64,000 bases of DNA from Pseudalkalibacillus hwajinpoensis (lineage in GTDB: Bacteria > Bacillota > Bacilli > Bacillales > Guptibacillaceae): assembly GCF_015234585.1 (NCBI RefSeq), contig NZ_JADFCM010000008.1, forward strand, positions 1,240,001 through 1,304,000, in the 5' to 3' direction. Numbering within the stretch: the stretch's first letter is position 1; each line of letters begins with the position of its first letter. The notes beneath the pieces were generated by a model. The model was not told the DNA's origin and searched no databases. It was given only the letters and a program-made list of their open reading frames with translations. The translations under genes and the position numbers were made by a program. Of this stretch, positions 26,153-34,300 are shown piece after piece.

Positions 26153-26497
26153 GTGATAAATAAGAGGAGAAGCGATCGCTACAACAATCCTAAAATTATG
26201 CTACCCACTATAAATTCGAAAACATTCAGATTGAAGCTTCCGGCGAAGGTGAGAGTTTACGAATACTTTGCTATTGCAAATGGATATCAAAAAACCTTTA
26301 CAGACAAAGACGCCGTAAAAGGGTATAAAAATCATAGAATTTTATCGTATAAAGATGTTTCCTTCATGAATTTATTTATCAATGCGGTGCTGCAACCTGA
26401 AATGAATTATAAAGTAGATGAGGGGATTTTAATACTTTTGACAGAAGATGCGCCAATTGAAGGAGCGACCATTATCTTGCAAATGATCAAAGTATAA
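26153..26497 (+). CDS. DUF4183 protein
   Basis: A 114-residue DUF4183 protein: KLPAKVRVYEYFAIANGYQK, KGYKNHRILSYKDVSFMNLF, INAVLQPEMNYKVDEG and ILLTEDAPIEGATIILQMI. It shares the INA/NGVLQ core with the divergent gene at 25.7 kb but is only a distant paralogue. The GTG at 26153 follows AGAGAGGAGTGGTTCTA. No signal peptide is visible, so any spore-surface role would be by mother-cell assembly (inference). Its stop is six bases from the 3' end of selC, read convergently. Confidence 0.8.
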   Translation: MINKRRSDRYNNPKIMLPTINSKTFRLKLPAKVRVYEYFAIANGYQKTFTDKDAVKGYKNHRILSYKDVSFMNLFINAVLQPEMNYKVDEGILILLTEDAPIEGATIILQMIKV

Positions 26498-26501
26498 AAA
26501 A

Positions 26502-26598
26502 TGGCGGGACTGTGTGGGAATCGAACCCACCGAAGACGGCACGCGCCTCCCAGGCGGTTTTGAAGACCGTGGCACTCACCAGACGTACAACCAGCCCC
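26502..26598 (-). tRNA. selC: tRNA-Sec (anticodon TCA)
   Basis: A 97-base tRNA on the minus strand beginning GGGGCTGG and ending ACAGTCCCG plus an encoded CCA. The anticodon loop CTTCAAA carries TCA, which reads UGA. The acceptor stem is extended (7 pairs plus one mismatch, over 8 positions), the T arm is GTGGGTTCGATTCCCAC, and there is a long variable arm rich in G and C. All are hallmarks of tRNA-Sec. It is charged with serine and converted to Sec by SelA. It points away from selB and is convergent with a DUF4183 gene. Confidence 0.95.
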
Positions 26599-27103
26599 AT
26601 ATAATTAGTATTACGCTAATATAGTAACGGAAAAAAATGATTTATTCAACACATGTGCTCAATAAGATTATTCTAAGAAAACTTTAAGTAAAACACTCAG
26701 TAAAGTTTTACTTAAAGGTGTTTGTGCAGATTTCCATCAAAAGTATTTGTCGAAATAGGTCTAAATAATCTCGAAAGTATAGATTAATAGTGCGAAATCA
26801 GATGAATCGACAAAAAACGTATCTTTTTCCGTTATTCGTGATTTCGACAAATTGTTCAAATGAAACAGTTTTCTATAACGAACTATAACAGATGCTTGGA
26901 TGGTACAGTAGTGAAAAGTCGGTGTAACAGTTTTGTCTGTGGATAGCTGTGCATAACTTTTTAGCTATACATAGGTGAATATATATACATAAGTGAATGG
27001 AGAATGAAGTGGTGATTTTAAGAAAGCAATGGTTTAAATTTGCATCCTGTTACAACATTTATTAAGGTTAATAAATGATGACAGTTGATTGGCAGGTGTG
27101 AAA
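26599..27103. other. long intergenic region between selC and selB
   Basis: About 500 bases without a gene that must hold the divergent promoters of selC and selB. It contains the 13-bp inverted repeat at 26682-26717 and two adjacent near-matches to DnaA boxes, TGTGGATAG (26938-26946) and TGTGCATAA (26948-26956). No conserved RNA is recognised. Confidence 0.6.
26682..26717. repeat. 13-bp perfect inverted repeat
   Basis: CTTTAAGTAAAAC and GTTTTACTTAAAG are exact inverted copies separated by 10 bases. There is no T-run beyond the arm, so it looks more like an operator than a terminator. It lies 84 bases upstream of the selC 5' end. Confidence 0.6.
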
Positions 27104-28984
27104 GTGAACTATTATACAATTGGTCTAGCTGGACACATTGATCATGGAAAAACAACGTTGACAGGAGCGTTAACAGGGATCGATACAGATCGTTTAAAAG
27201 AGGAAAAAGAACGAAACATTTCAATAGAACCAGGTTTTGCTCCATTTCATTTATCTGATGATATGAACGTATCAATTATCGATGTTCCGGGGCATGAACG
27301 GTTCATTCGTCAAATGATCGCGGGAGTTGCAGGGATAGATCTTGTTGTTCCAGTTGTAGCTGCGGATGAAGGGGTTATGCCTCAGACGAGAGAGCATTTG
27401 GAGATTTTATCGTTGCTGGGGATTGAACGATCGATTATTGCGATTACTAAAGCAGACATGGTAGACGATGAGATGCTTCATCTTGTTAAGGAGGATATCC
27501 TTGAATACATAAAGGGAACCGGATTTGAAGGATCACCACTTCATTTCGTCGATGGCAAGAGTGGGCGAGGTATTGAGGAGTTGAAAGAGAGTATTCGTAC
27601 CTGTTTAAAGGATGTTCCTTCGAGAAATAAAGCAGGAGCGCTAAGGTTACCGATTGATCAGATTTTCACGCTACAAGGTCACGGGACAATTGCGAGAGGC
27701 ACGATCTTTGATGGGGAAATTCAAGAAGGAGAACTCGTTACACTGTTGCCAGACCGTGTAACTGCTAGAGTAAGACAAGTCCAGACACACAGTCAGAAAG
27801 TGGACAGGGCTTTTGCTGGCCAGAGGGTAGCAGTTAATCTAACAGGACCTAATAAGCAAGAATTGACGAGAGGACAGGTGATTGTTAATTCTAATCACTA
27901 TGCCGTTTCAACTACTATCGACCTTTCATTCACCAAAGCACTCACGATGTCCTATGACTTGAAACAGCGATCAGAAGTAACGGTTCATATCGGAACCGCT
28001 GAAGTACGTGGAACGATTGTGTATTTTGATCGGAACATTCTTGAGCCTGGAGACCGAGAAGATCTATTTTGTCAGCTTCGGTTACATGATCCCGTGACAG
28101 CAAAGAAAGGAGACCGCGTCATCCTTAGACGCCCTTCCCCGGTTGAGACGATTGGTGGAGGAAGCATCTTAAATGTAGCGGGAGAAAAATACAAATTTGG
28201 CTCAGAGACAATTGCGAAGTTTGAGCAGATGGTGAAAGGAACGCCAGTCGAACAGCTTGTTCAGATTCTTGAACAAGAGCACCTATTATCAAAGGAACAA
28301 GTGATGCAACAAATTGGTTTAAATGAAAAATCCTTTCAACAGCTTATTGATGATCCGGAAATTGTAGGTGTCGACAATGGCGTTACATCTAAAGACGTTT
28401 TAACACGGATCGTTGAAGCCATTCACAACTTTGTACAGGGCTATCATGATCACTTTCCGATGCGGAAAGGACCACGCAAAGCGGAGGTCGTTCAAAATTT
28501 GAAAAAAACTTATCCTAAAAAAGTAATTGAAGTCGCCCTTCAAACAGAGCTGAAAGAAGATATGGTACAAACAGGGCCATTTCTATCAATGACTGGTTTT
28601 GAACCTATGATGCCTGATGCCTGGAAAACACGTATGACCCAGGTGTTAAAGAAGTTACTTGAACAGGGTGTGAATGTTTCACCGATCGATCGCTTGATCG
28701 AGGGTCAACAAATCCCAGATTCCCATCACGCTGAATTGAAGAATTTCTTATTAGAAGAGGAAATCGCGGTGAAATTAACAGATGACTTATATGTTCACAA
28801 AGAAAATTGGAGTCGCATTGTGCGAGATTTAAAGGAAGGCACTGATAAATCCTTCACTCTACAACAGGCTAAAGACATTCTGAATGTTAGCCGTAAATAT
28901 CTAGTGCCGATTCTTGAGCGGCTTGATGAAGAGAGCTACACAATAAGAAAAGACCAGGAAAGATATTGGAGATTAGAGAAATAG
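27104..28984 (+). CDS. selB: SelB, selenocysteine-specific elongation factor
   Basis: A 626-residue GTPase that carries Sec-tRNA to UGA codons marked by a SECIS hairpin. The EF-Tu-like G domain has GHIDHGKTTLTGALTGIDTD, DVPGHERFIRQMIAGVAG and AITKADM. Two beta-barrel domains follow, including FTLQGHGTIARGTIFDG and VILRRPSPVETIGGGSIL. The C-terminal winged helices that bind SECIS RNA end SFTLQQAKDILNVSRKYLVP and RQERY-like residues. The GTG at 27104 follows CAGGTGTGAAA. It is followed after 23 bases by the phnD-like gene, so selB and the transporter probably form one operon. Confidence 0.97.
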   Translation: MNYYTIGLAGHIDHGKTTLTGALTGIDTDRLKEEKERNISIEPGFAPFHLSDDMNVSIIDVPGHERFIRQMIAGVAGIDLVVPVVAADEGVMPQTREHLEILSLLGIERSIIAITKADMVDDEMLHLVKEDILEYIKGTGFEGSPLHFVDGKSGRGIEELKESIRTCLKDVPSRNKAGALRLPIDQIFTLQGHGTIARGTIFDGEIQEGELVTLLPDRVTARVRQVQTHSQKVDRAFAGQRVAVNLTGPNKQELTRGQVIVNSNHYAVSTTIDLSFTKALTMSYDLKQRSEVTVHIGTAEVRGTIVYFDRNILEPGDREDLFCQLRLHDPVTAKKGDRVILRRPSPVETIGGGSILNVAGEKYKFGSETIAKFEQMVKGTPVEQLVQILEQEHLLSKEQVMQQIGLNEKSFQQLIDDPEIVGVDNGVTSKDVLTRIVEAIHNFVQGYHDHFPMRKGPRKAEVVQNLKKTYPKKVIEVALQTELKEDMVQTGPFLSMTGFEPMMPDAWKTRMTQVLKKLLEQGVNVSPIDRLIEGQQIPDSHHAELKNFLLEEEIAVKLTDDLYVHKENWSRIVRDLKEGTDKSFTLQQAKDILNVSRKYLVPILERLDEESYTIRKDQERYWRLEK

Positions 28985-29007
28985 ATCGATGCTGAGGAGT
29001 GGAAAAA

Positions 29008-29913
29008 ATGAAAAAATTTATGATGTTTACACTGGTGCTTATGCTAGGAATACTTGCCGCATGTAGCTCAAATAATAGCGAAAATGCTTCAGAAGAAAAA
29101 AACAGTGAGTCAGAAGATAAGGCCTTTACAATTGGGGTTATTCCTGTTCAAACAGAAGGTGAGATTGAAGAAGCGATGACGAAACTTCAAGGTGAACTTT
29201 CCGAGAAGTTAGATCAAGAAGTTGAAATCACAACGTTTCCTGATTATAACGGTGTTGTAGAAGCGATGAATTATGATCAAATCGACATGGCCTATTTTGG
29301 CCCGCTTACTTACGTGATTGCTCATGAGAAGAGTGGTGCAAAAGCGATTGTTACACAGCTAATTGACGGTGAGCCGTTCTATCATTCTTATATCATCACA
29401 AATGCTGAGAACGAGTGGGATACGTTAGAAGACTACCTTGAAGATAGTGAAGCAAGAAGCTTTGCGTTTGGTGATCCGAATTCTACTTCAGGATCCCTCA
29501 TTCCATCAATCGAGCTTCAAGACAGAGGAGTTTTTGAGGATCAAGACAAGAACGACTTTGCTTCGGTAGCGTACACCGGTTCACATGATGCAACGGCTTT
29601 GTCTGTTCAAAACAAACAGGTTGACGCTGGTGCGATTGATAGTGCTATTTACAATCAGCTTCTTGAGTCAGGAAAAATTGATGGAGATCAATTAAAAGTC
29701 ATTTGGGAGTCAGAAAAGCTATTCCAATATCCGTGGGCTGTTTCAAAAGCTACGGATGATGAGACGATTGATAAGCTTCAGAACGCATTTTTATCGATTG
29801 AAGATGAAACGATTTTGAATGCATTTGGTGCGTCCGGATTTACGAAGGCTAGCAATGACGATTATGAGAGTATTAGAAGCGCTGCTGACAAACAAGGGTT
29901 ATTAGACGAGTAA
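29008..29913 (+). CDS. phnD: PhnD-type ABC transporter substrate-binding lipoprotein
   Basis: A 301-residue lipoprotein (lipobox LAAC, Cys19) of the phosphate/phosphite/phosphonate-binding family: FTIGVIPVQTEGEIEEAMTK, TTFPDYNGVVEAMNYDQIDM and AYFGPLTYV, and FAFGDPNSTSGSLIPSIELQ. PhnD relatives bind phosphonates, phosphite or related oxyanions outside the cell. Its place between selB and selD, in a locus otherwise devoted to selenocysteine, suggests that the ligand is a selenium oxyanion or other selenium species (inference). The ATG at 29008 follows GAGGAGTGGAAAAA. Followed directly by permease and ATPase genes. Confidence 0.9.
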   Translation: MKKFMMFTLVLMLGILAACSSNNSENASEEKNSESEDKAFTIGVIPVQTEGEIEEAMTKLQGELSEKLDQEVEITTFPDYNGVVEAMNYDQIDMAYFGPLTYVIAHEKSGAKAIVTQLIDGEPFYHSYIITNAENEWDTLEDYLEDSEARSFAFGDPNSTSGSLIPSIELQDRGVFEDQDKNDFASVAYTGSHDATALSVQNKQVDAGAIDSAIYNQLLESGKIDGDQLKVIWESEKLFQYPWAVSKATDDETIDKLQNAFLSIEDETILNAFGASGFTKASNDDYESIRSAADKQGLLDE

Positions 29914-29914
29914 A

Positions 29915-30667
29915 ATGGCCTGGTTTAAATGGAAGCATCTTATCCTCTTCATAGGGGTTATCCTATTAATTGTGTGGAGCATTGGGGTTACGGAATTCGA
30001 CGTAAGGAAATTCAGTCAATTTAGCAACATGTTGGACTTTCTTTCCAATTGGTTTCCGCTAAATACTTCGGTGCTTCCGACCATGCTAAAAGCAAGTCTA
30101 GTGACGCTAGGTATGGCGTTTCTAGGAAGCTTTGCTGGTTTGCTTATTGCACTACCTGTTAGCTTATTGGCAGCAAAAAACACGGCTGGGCCCTTCTACG
30201 GAGCAGTTCGAATTGTGTTAAGTTTTGTGCGATCTATTCCAGAAATTGTACTAGGCTTGATGTTCCTTACAGTTGTAGGGCCTGGGCCGTTTGCTGCAAC
30301 AATTGCCATTATTGTTCATAATGCAAGCGTGCTTTCTAAATTAATTGCAGAGTTAATTGAAGCGGCTGATAAAGGCCCTCAGGAAGCGATGAAAGCGGTA
30401 GGAGCTCGTCCGCTGACAGGTGCTCTTTTTTCCGTTTTTCCTCAAATCTGGCCAAACGTTTTATCCCATTATTTCTATCGTTTCGAAGTCGCTATCCGAA
30501 CGTCGCTCATGCTCGGACTCGTCGGTGGCGGGGGAATTGGACAACAGCTGTTTGTTCATTTTAAAACATTTCAATACTCAACAGTTGCGGTCGATGTCAT
30601 GTTGATTATGGTGATTGTCATCGTCGTCGATTTTCTCGGAAGCAGGGTGAGACAGTATGTTATGTGA
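29915..30667 (+). CDS. phnE: PhnE-type ABC transporter permease
   Basis: A 250-residue inner-membrane permease with about six helices and the ABC-permease EAA loop (EAMKAVGARPLTGALFSVFP). The family landmark SFVRSIPEIVLGLMFLTVVG is present, as is GLVGGGGIGQQLFVHFKTFQ near the end. It starts two bases after the phnD stop with almost no RBS of its own, so it is translationally coupled. Its 3' end overlaps phnC by 11 bases. Only one permease gene is present, so the channel would be a homodimer. Confidence 0.9.
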   Translation: MAWFKWKHLILFIGVILLIVWSIGVTEFDVRKFSQFSNMLDFLSNWFPLNTSVLPTMLKASLVTLGMAFLGSFAGLLIALPVSLLAAKNTAGPFYGAVRIVLSFVRSIPEIVLGLMFLTVVGPGPFAATIAIIVHNASVLSKLIAELIEAADKGPQEAMKAVGARPLTGALFSVFPQIWPNVLSHYFYRFEVAIRTSLMLGLVGGGGIGQQLFVHFKTFQYSTVAVDVMLIMVIVIVVDFLGSRVRQYVM

Positions 30668-31412
30668 AGAAGCGTTATTAACGGTAGAAAATGGTTCAGT
30701 GCGTTATCGAAATGCCGATACCTCTGCACTAGACGACGTTACGCTCACTTTTCATAAAGGTGAGTTTGTCTGTATTCTTGGAAAAACTGGCGCTGGTAAG
30801 TCGACACTCATAAGGACATTGAATGGCCTACAGGCTTTAACTGAGGGTGATATTCGATATAACGGTAGTACGTTCCGTCAACTGGATCGAGAAGGACTTA
30901 GAAGTAAAAGAAAGACCATGGGAATGATCTTTCAGCATCATCAGCTCATTCCGCGTTTAACGGTTCTGCAAAACGTATATACCGGATTATTTGGTTCTCG
31001 TTCAACTTTTCGTAACCTGGCAGGTTTGTTTAATGAGGAAGAAAAGAAGTTAGCAGTGGACGTTATTGATCAGGTCGAATTACTTCCTCATCTAAATAAG
31101 CGCGTGGATTTACTGAGTGGGGGGCAGAGGCAGCGAGTTGGGATTGCGCGAGCTCTTGTACAAACTCCTGATGTTTTCCTTGGAGATGAGCCTGTAGCAA
31201 GTCTTGATCCTGGTACCGCCAATCGGATTTTTCAGCTTATTCAAAGGTTGCATCAAGAACGCAACTTGCTAACGATTATTAATGTACATGATGTGAAGTT
31301 AGCCAAAAGGTACGCAACTAGAATTGTAGCATTAAAAGAAGGTCGCGTTGTTTTTGATGATCAGCCTGAAGCGCTCACTGAGGAGTTAGAATATATGCTG
31401 TATGAAATTTAA
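30657..31412 (+). CDS. phnC: PhnC-type ABC transporter ATP-binding protein
   Basis: A 251-residue ATPase. Walker A is LGKTGAGKSTLIRTLNG, the Q-loop MGMIFQHHQLIPRLTVLQNV is typical of PhnC, the signature is LLSGGQRQRVGIARAL, Walker B is VFLGDEPVASLDPGT, and the switch His is in INVHDVKLAKRYATRIV. It powers the PhnD/PhnE importer. It overlaps phnE by 11 bases, and the transcript ends at the terminator shared with selD. Confidence 0.93.
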   Translation: MLCEEALLTVENGSVRYRNADTSALDDVTLTFHKGEFVCILGKTGAGKSTLIRTLNGLQALTEGDIRYNGSTFRQLDREGLRSKRKTMGMIFQHHQLIPRLTVLQNVYTGLFGSRSTFRNLAGLFNEEEKKLAVDVIDQVELLPHLNKRVDLLSGGQRQRVGIARALVQTPDVFLGDEPVASLDPGTANRIFQLIQRLHQERNLLTIINVHDVKLAKRYATRIVALKEGRVVFDDQPEALTEELEYMLYEI

Positions 31413-31448
31413 AAAAGGAAGTAGGGGACTCCCCAACTTCCTTTTTTT
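31411..31448. terminator. bidirectional terminator between phnC and selD
   Basis: AAAAAAGGAAGTAGGGG pairs with CCCCAACTTCCTTTTTT around a short loop and serves both convergent genes. Confidence 0.85.
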
Positions 31449-32496
31449 ATTTGCTTGCGGTGATCGCAAATGAATCTTTTTCATTTACATGACCGACAAT
31501 GTGAGCTGATTTCCCTTTACCATTCATACGTGATACATATTCATTTGCTTCATGCTCAGGCAGGCTAATTAATAGGCCACCAGAAGTTACTGCATCACAT
31601 AAAATGAATTGCTCAAGCTCTGTTAGGTTTTCGTATTTGACAGATTCAGCTATCCAGCGGTGATTTGCTTTTGATCCACCCGGAATATAGCCTTGCTCCG
31701 CTAACTCGACCGTACCAGGTAATATAGGTACGTTGTTGTAATCAATCTGAATACTAACGTTGCTACCAGTTGCCATTTCAAAAGCGTGTCCAAGTAAACC
31801 AAATCCAGTCACATCCGTAACAGCATTTGGAGATAATCCCGATAGCTGTTCTGCTGCTGTTTTGTTTAGCTCAGCCATCGTTTCAGATACGCGCTGAAGC
31901 TGTTCAGCTGTAAGCTTTTCGGGCTTGATTGCAGTCGTTTGAATTCCCACACCAATTGGCTTTGTTAGCACAATAGCGTCGCCAGGCTTAGCGCCGACAT
32001 TCATTAGAATTTCATCTGGATGGACAAGTCCGGTTACGGATAATCCGAATTTCGGCTCCTGATCATCAATGGAATGTCCCCCAGCAGTGACGGCGCCAGA
32101 TTCATCTACTTTATCTGCAGCACCTTTTAAGATTTCTGCAAGTATAGAAGGATCTAAATTCTTAATAGGGAACCCTACAATGTTAAGAACGGTCTTAGGT
32201 ACTCCGCCCATTGCGTACACATCACTGAGTGAATTGGCTGCGGCAATTTGTCCAAACATATATGGATCATCAACGATAGGTGTAAAGAAGTCTACCGTTT
32301 GAATCATGGCGAGTTCATCAGTTAGGCGGTATACGCCTGCATCGTCGGAAGTTTCCACACCGACAAGTAAATTTGGATCTTTTTTCTTGTTAGGTAATTG
32401 ACGCAAAACTTGCGTCAGGTCCTCGGGACCGATTTTGCATCCTCAACCACCTTTTGTCGAAAGAGACGTTAAACGGATTTTTTCTTGGCTCGACAT
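31447..32496 (-). CDS. selD: SelD, selenophosphate synthetase, itself a selenoprotein (in-frame TGA = Sec18)
   Basis: A 349-residue enzyme that makes selenophosphate from selenide and ATP. Normal translation would see only the part after TGA. Reading through TGA at 32443-32445 gives an N-terminus MSSQEKIRLTSLSTKGG-U-GCKIGPEDL, where Sec18 stands at the catalytic Cys17 position of E. coli SelD, followed by the conserved Lys21. The ATG at 32496 has AAGGAGGTGGTC before it. Later motifs are DDAGVYRLTDELAMIQTVDF, FTPIVDDPYMFGQIAAANSL, SDVYAMGGVPKTVLNI and TDVTGFGLLGHAFEMA. It is divergent from the SelW-like gene. Confidence 0.96.
32399..32417 (-). promoter_or_regulatory. candidate bacterial SECIS hairpin in selD
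   Basis: On the minus strand TGACGCAA pairs perfectly with TTGCGTCA around a GTT loop. The stem begins 25 bases after the TGA, and the loop starts after 33 bases, in the range of known bacterial SECIS elements, with the G and U expected in the apical loop. Confidence 0.7.
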
Positions 32497-32592
32497 ATGA
32501 CCACCTCCTTCCAAGAGTATAAATCTTTTCATCGCATATTTGAAATGATATAGTATGAACAACTTAAAATTAATTAATAGGAGGCAGTTTTA
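32497..32592. promoter_or_regulatory. divergent selD / SelW-like promoter region
   Basis: Only 96 bases separate the two divergent selenoprotein genes. A minus-strand -10 TATACT (32516-32521) and a possible plus-strand -35 TTGAAA (32540-32545) can be drawn, so the two genes may share control. AATAGGAGGCAG is the RBS of the SelW-like gene. Confidence 0.4.
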
Positions 32593-32835
32593 ATGAAGTA
32601 TAATGTCACAATCGAATTCTGCATGCAGTGAAACTATGCACCTAAAGCCGCGAGTTTCGCGGAACAATTATTTAATCATTTCAGACACGAAATTGGTTCA
32701 CTTGAGCTAATACCTGGTTCAGGAGGCGTGTTTGAAGTTACGGTGAATGACAAGCGAATGCATTCGAAGAAAGAAACTGGTCACTATCCTGATGTCGAAG
32801 CATTTATTATAGATATAGAAAATACAACGTTCTAG
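32593..32835 (+). CDS. SelW-like (Rdx family) selenoprotein, in-frame TGA = Sec13
   Basis: An 80-residue protein read through TGA at 32629-32631. The N-terminus KYNVTIEFCMQ-U-NYAPKAA gives the CxxU redox motif (Cys10, Sec13) of the SelW/SelT/SelH Rdx fold. It continues with ELIPGSGGVFEVTVNDKRMH and KKETGHYPDVEAFIIDIEN, the family core V-x-V-x-D/N-G-x-x-I/V-x-SKK and the final helix. Rdx proteins are thioredoxin-like oxidoreductases that use glutathione or other thiols. The ATG has an AGGAGG RBS. Without recoding only a 12-residue peptide would be made. selA follows after 48 bases. Confidence 0.92.
32648..32662 (+). promoter_or_regulatory. candidate bacterial SECIS hairpin in the SelW-like gene
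   Basis: CCGCG pairs with CGCGG around the loop AGTTT, which carries the GU expected for SelB binding. The stem begins 17 bases after the TGA codon, a normal bacterial SECIS distance, and lies inside the coding sequence. Confidence 0.75.
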
Positions 32836-32838
32836 ATG

Positions 32839-32858
32839 GGCACCCCCGGGGTGCCTTT
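32839..32858 (+). terminator. hairpin between SelW-like gene and selA, possible attenuator
   Basis: GGCACCCC pairs perfectly with GGGGTGCC around one C, followed by only TTT. It may weakly terminate or stabilise the upstream message and so set the ratio of the SelW-like protein to SelA. Confidence 0.5.
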
Positions 32859-32883
32859 CGTGTCGCTATAGGAGATGAGAGCT

Positions 32884-34275
32884 TTGAAATTACTGAGAGA
32901 ACTTCCGCCCATTCATCAAATTCAAGAAGCATTACTTAATGAAAGTGTTGGAAGCGAGTTACCTTACAATGTATTAAAACAACTGATTCAACAAGAAGTG
33001 AATGACTTGCGGGAGTCTTTGTTGAGAGATACATATACGGGAGACTCGGAGGGGAGAGACGCCTTTCAATTTGAAATCATGCAGAGCGTGAGGGCGAAAA
33101 TTGAATCTTCCAAAGAGTTTAACTTAAAGCCGGTGATCAACGCGACTGGTGTCGTTCTGCATACAAATCTTGGCAGAGCGCGTTTAAGTGACGTGGCTAT
33201 TGATCATTTGATACACGTAGCTAAAAGTTATTCGACACTTGAATATAATCTGCAGAAAGGTAAGCGCGGATCCCGCCACACAATCGTCGAAGATGCTATT
33301 TGTAAAGCAACAGGTGCAGAGGCTGCTATGGTTGTGAATAACAATGCAGCTGCAGTCTTTCTTATATTAAGTGCTCTTGCGAAAGAAAAGGAAGTGGTTG
33401 TTTCTCGAGGGGAGCTTGTTGAAATTGGCGGATCTTTTCGCGTTTCATCAATTATGGAGGAAAGTGGTGCTAAGCTTAAAGAAGTAGGGACGACAAATAA
33501 AACACATTCGTTTGATTATGAAGCAGCGATCAACGAAGAAACGGCTATGCTGATGAAAGTACATCGCAGCAATTTTTCAATCGTCGGGTTTACAGCTGAA
33601 GTAGAACGAGAAGAGCTAGCCTCCATAGCGGCGAAAAACCAGGTGGTTTTTTATGAGGATTTAGGGAGTGGGGCGCTTTTTGATTATCGAGACTATGGGA
33701 TTGGCGAAGAGCCTACGGTGCAAGAAACGCTTGCTTCGGGTGCTGACCTCGTTTCCTTTAGCGGGGATAAACTTCTGGGTGGACCACAGGCAGGAATGAT
33801 TGCTGGGAGAAAAGATCTGATCAATCGGTTGAAGAAGCATCAGCTCGCTCGAGTATTGCGCGTCGATAAGTTCACGCTTGCTGCGCTTGAGGCAACGTTA
33901 CAGCAACACATGTATGAAGAGGCTGCTAACATACCAGCTATAAGAGACATTACAAAAAGTGCGGAAGAGATTCGAGAGCGCTCAGAACTCTTTCAGCAAA
34001 GACTTGAAAGAAAAGCGTCTCAGTATAGTATTGAGGTAGTGGAGGGAACTTCACAAGTTGGGGGAGGTACAATGCCTTCAGTCGAGCTACCTACTTATGT
34101 CATCGCCCTCCAAACCGATCAATACAGCGTAAATGAACTAGAAGAATTTCTTCGTCTTAGTAACACACCAATCATTACAAGAATTCAAGATGGAAAAATA
34201 CTGATTGACCTTAGGACGGTAACAATCGAGGAAGAAGACGACATTTTGCAATCCTTGATTCAAATACCAAAATAA
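32884..34275 (+). CDS. selA: SelA, L-seryl-tRNA(Sec) selenium transferase
   Basis: A 463-residue PLP enzyme that converts Ser-tRNA-Sec to Sec-tRNA-Sec with selenophosphate. It starts KLLRELPPIHQIQEALL, has the SelA core VINATGVVLHTNLGRARLSD, NNNAAAVFLILSALAKEKEV, VSRGELVEIGGSFRVSSIME and the PLP-lysine segment SFSGDKLLGGPQAG. The TTG at 32884 is preferred to the ATG at 32875, because GGAG ends right before that ATG. Length is normal. Downstream gene of the SelW-like/selA pair, followed by a strong terminator. Confidence 0.97.
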   Translation: MKLLRELPPIHQIQEALLNESVGSELPYNVLKQLIQQEVNDLRESLLRDTYTGDSEGRDAFQFEIMQSVRAKIESSKEFNLKPVINATGVVLHTNLGRARLSDVAIDHLIHVAKSYSTLEYNLQKGKRGSRHTIVEDAICKATGAEAAMVVNNNAAAVFLILSALAKEKEVVVSRGELVEIGGSFRVSSIMEESGAKLKEVGTTNKTHSFDYEAAINEETAMLMKVHRSNFSIVGFTAEVEREELASIAAKNQVVFYEDLGSGALFDYRDYGIGEEPTVQETLASGADLVSFSGDKLLGGPQAGMIAGRKDLINRLKKHQLARVLRVDKFTLAALEATLQQHMYEEAANIPAIRDITKSAEEIRERSELFQQRLERKASQYSIEVVEGTSQVGGGTMPSVELPTYVIALQTDQYSVNELEEFLRLSNTPIITRIQDGKILIDLRTVTIEEEDDILQSLIQIPK

Positions 34276-34300
34276 AAGACGGCCACTTCGGCCGTCTTTT
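34273..34300 (+). terminator. selA terminator
   Basis: AAAAGACGGCC pairs with GGCCGTCTTTT around a short loop, directly after the selA stop. Confidence 0.85.
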
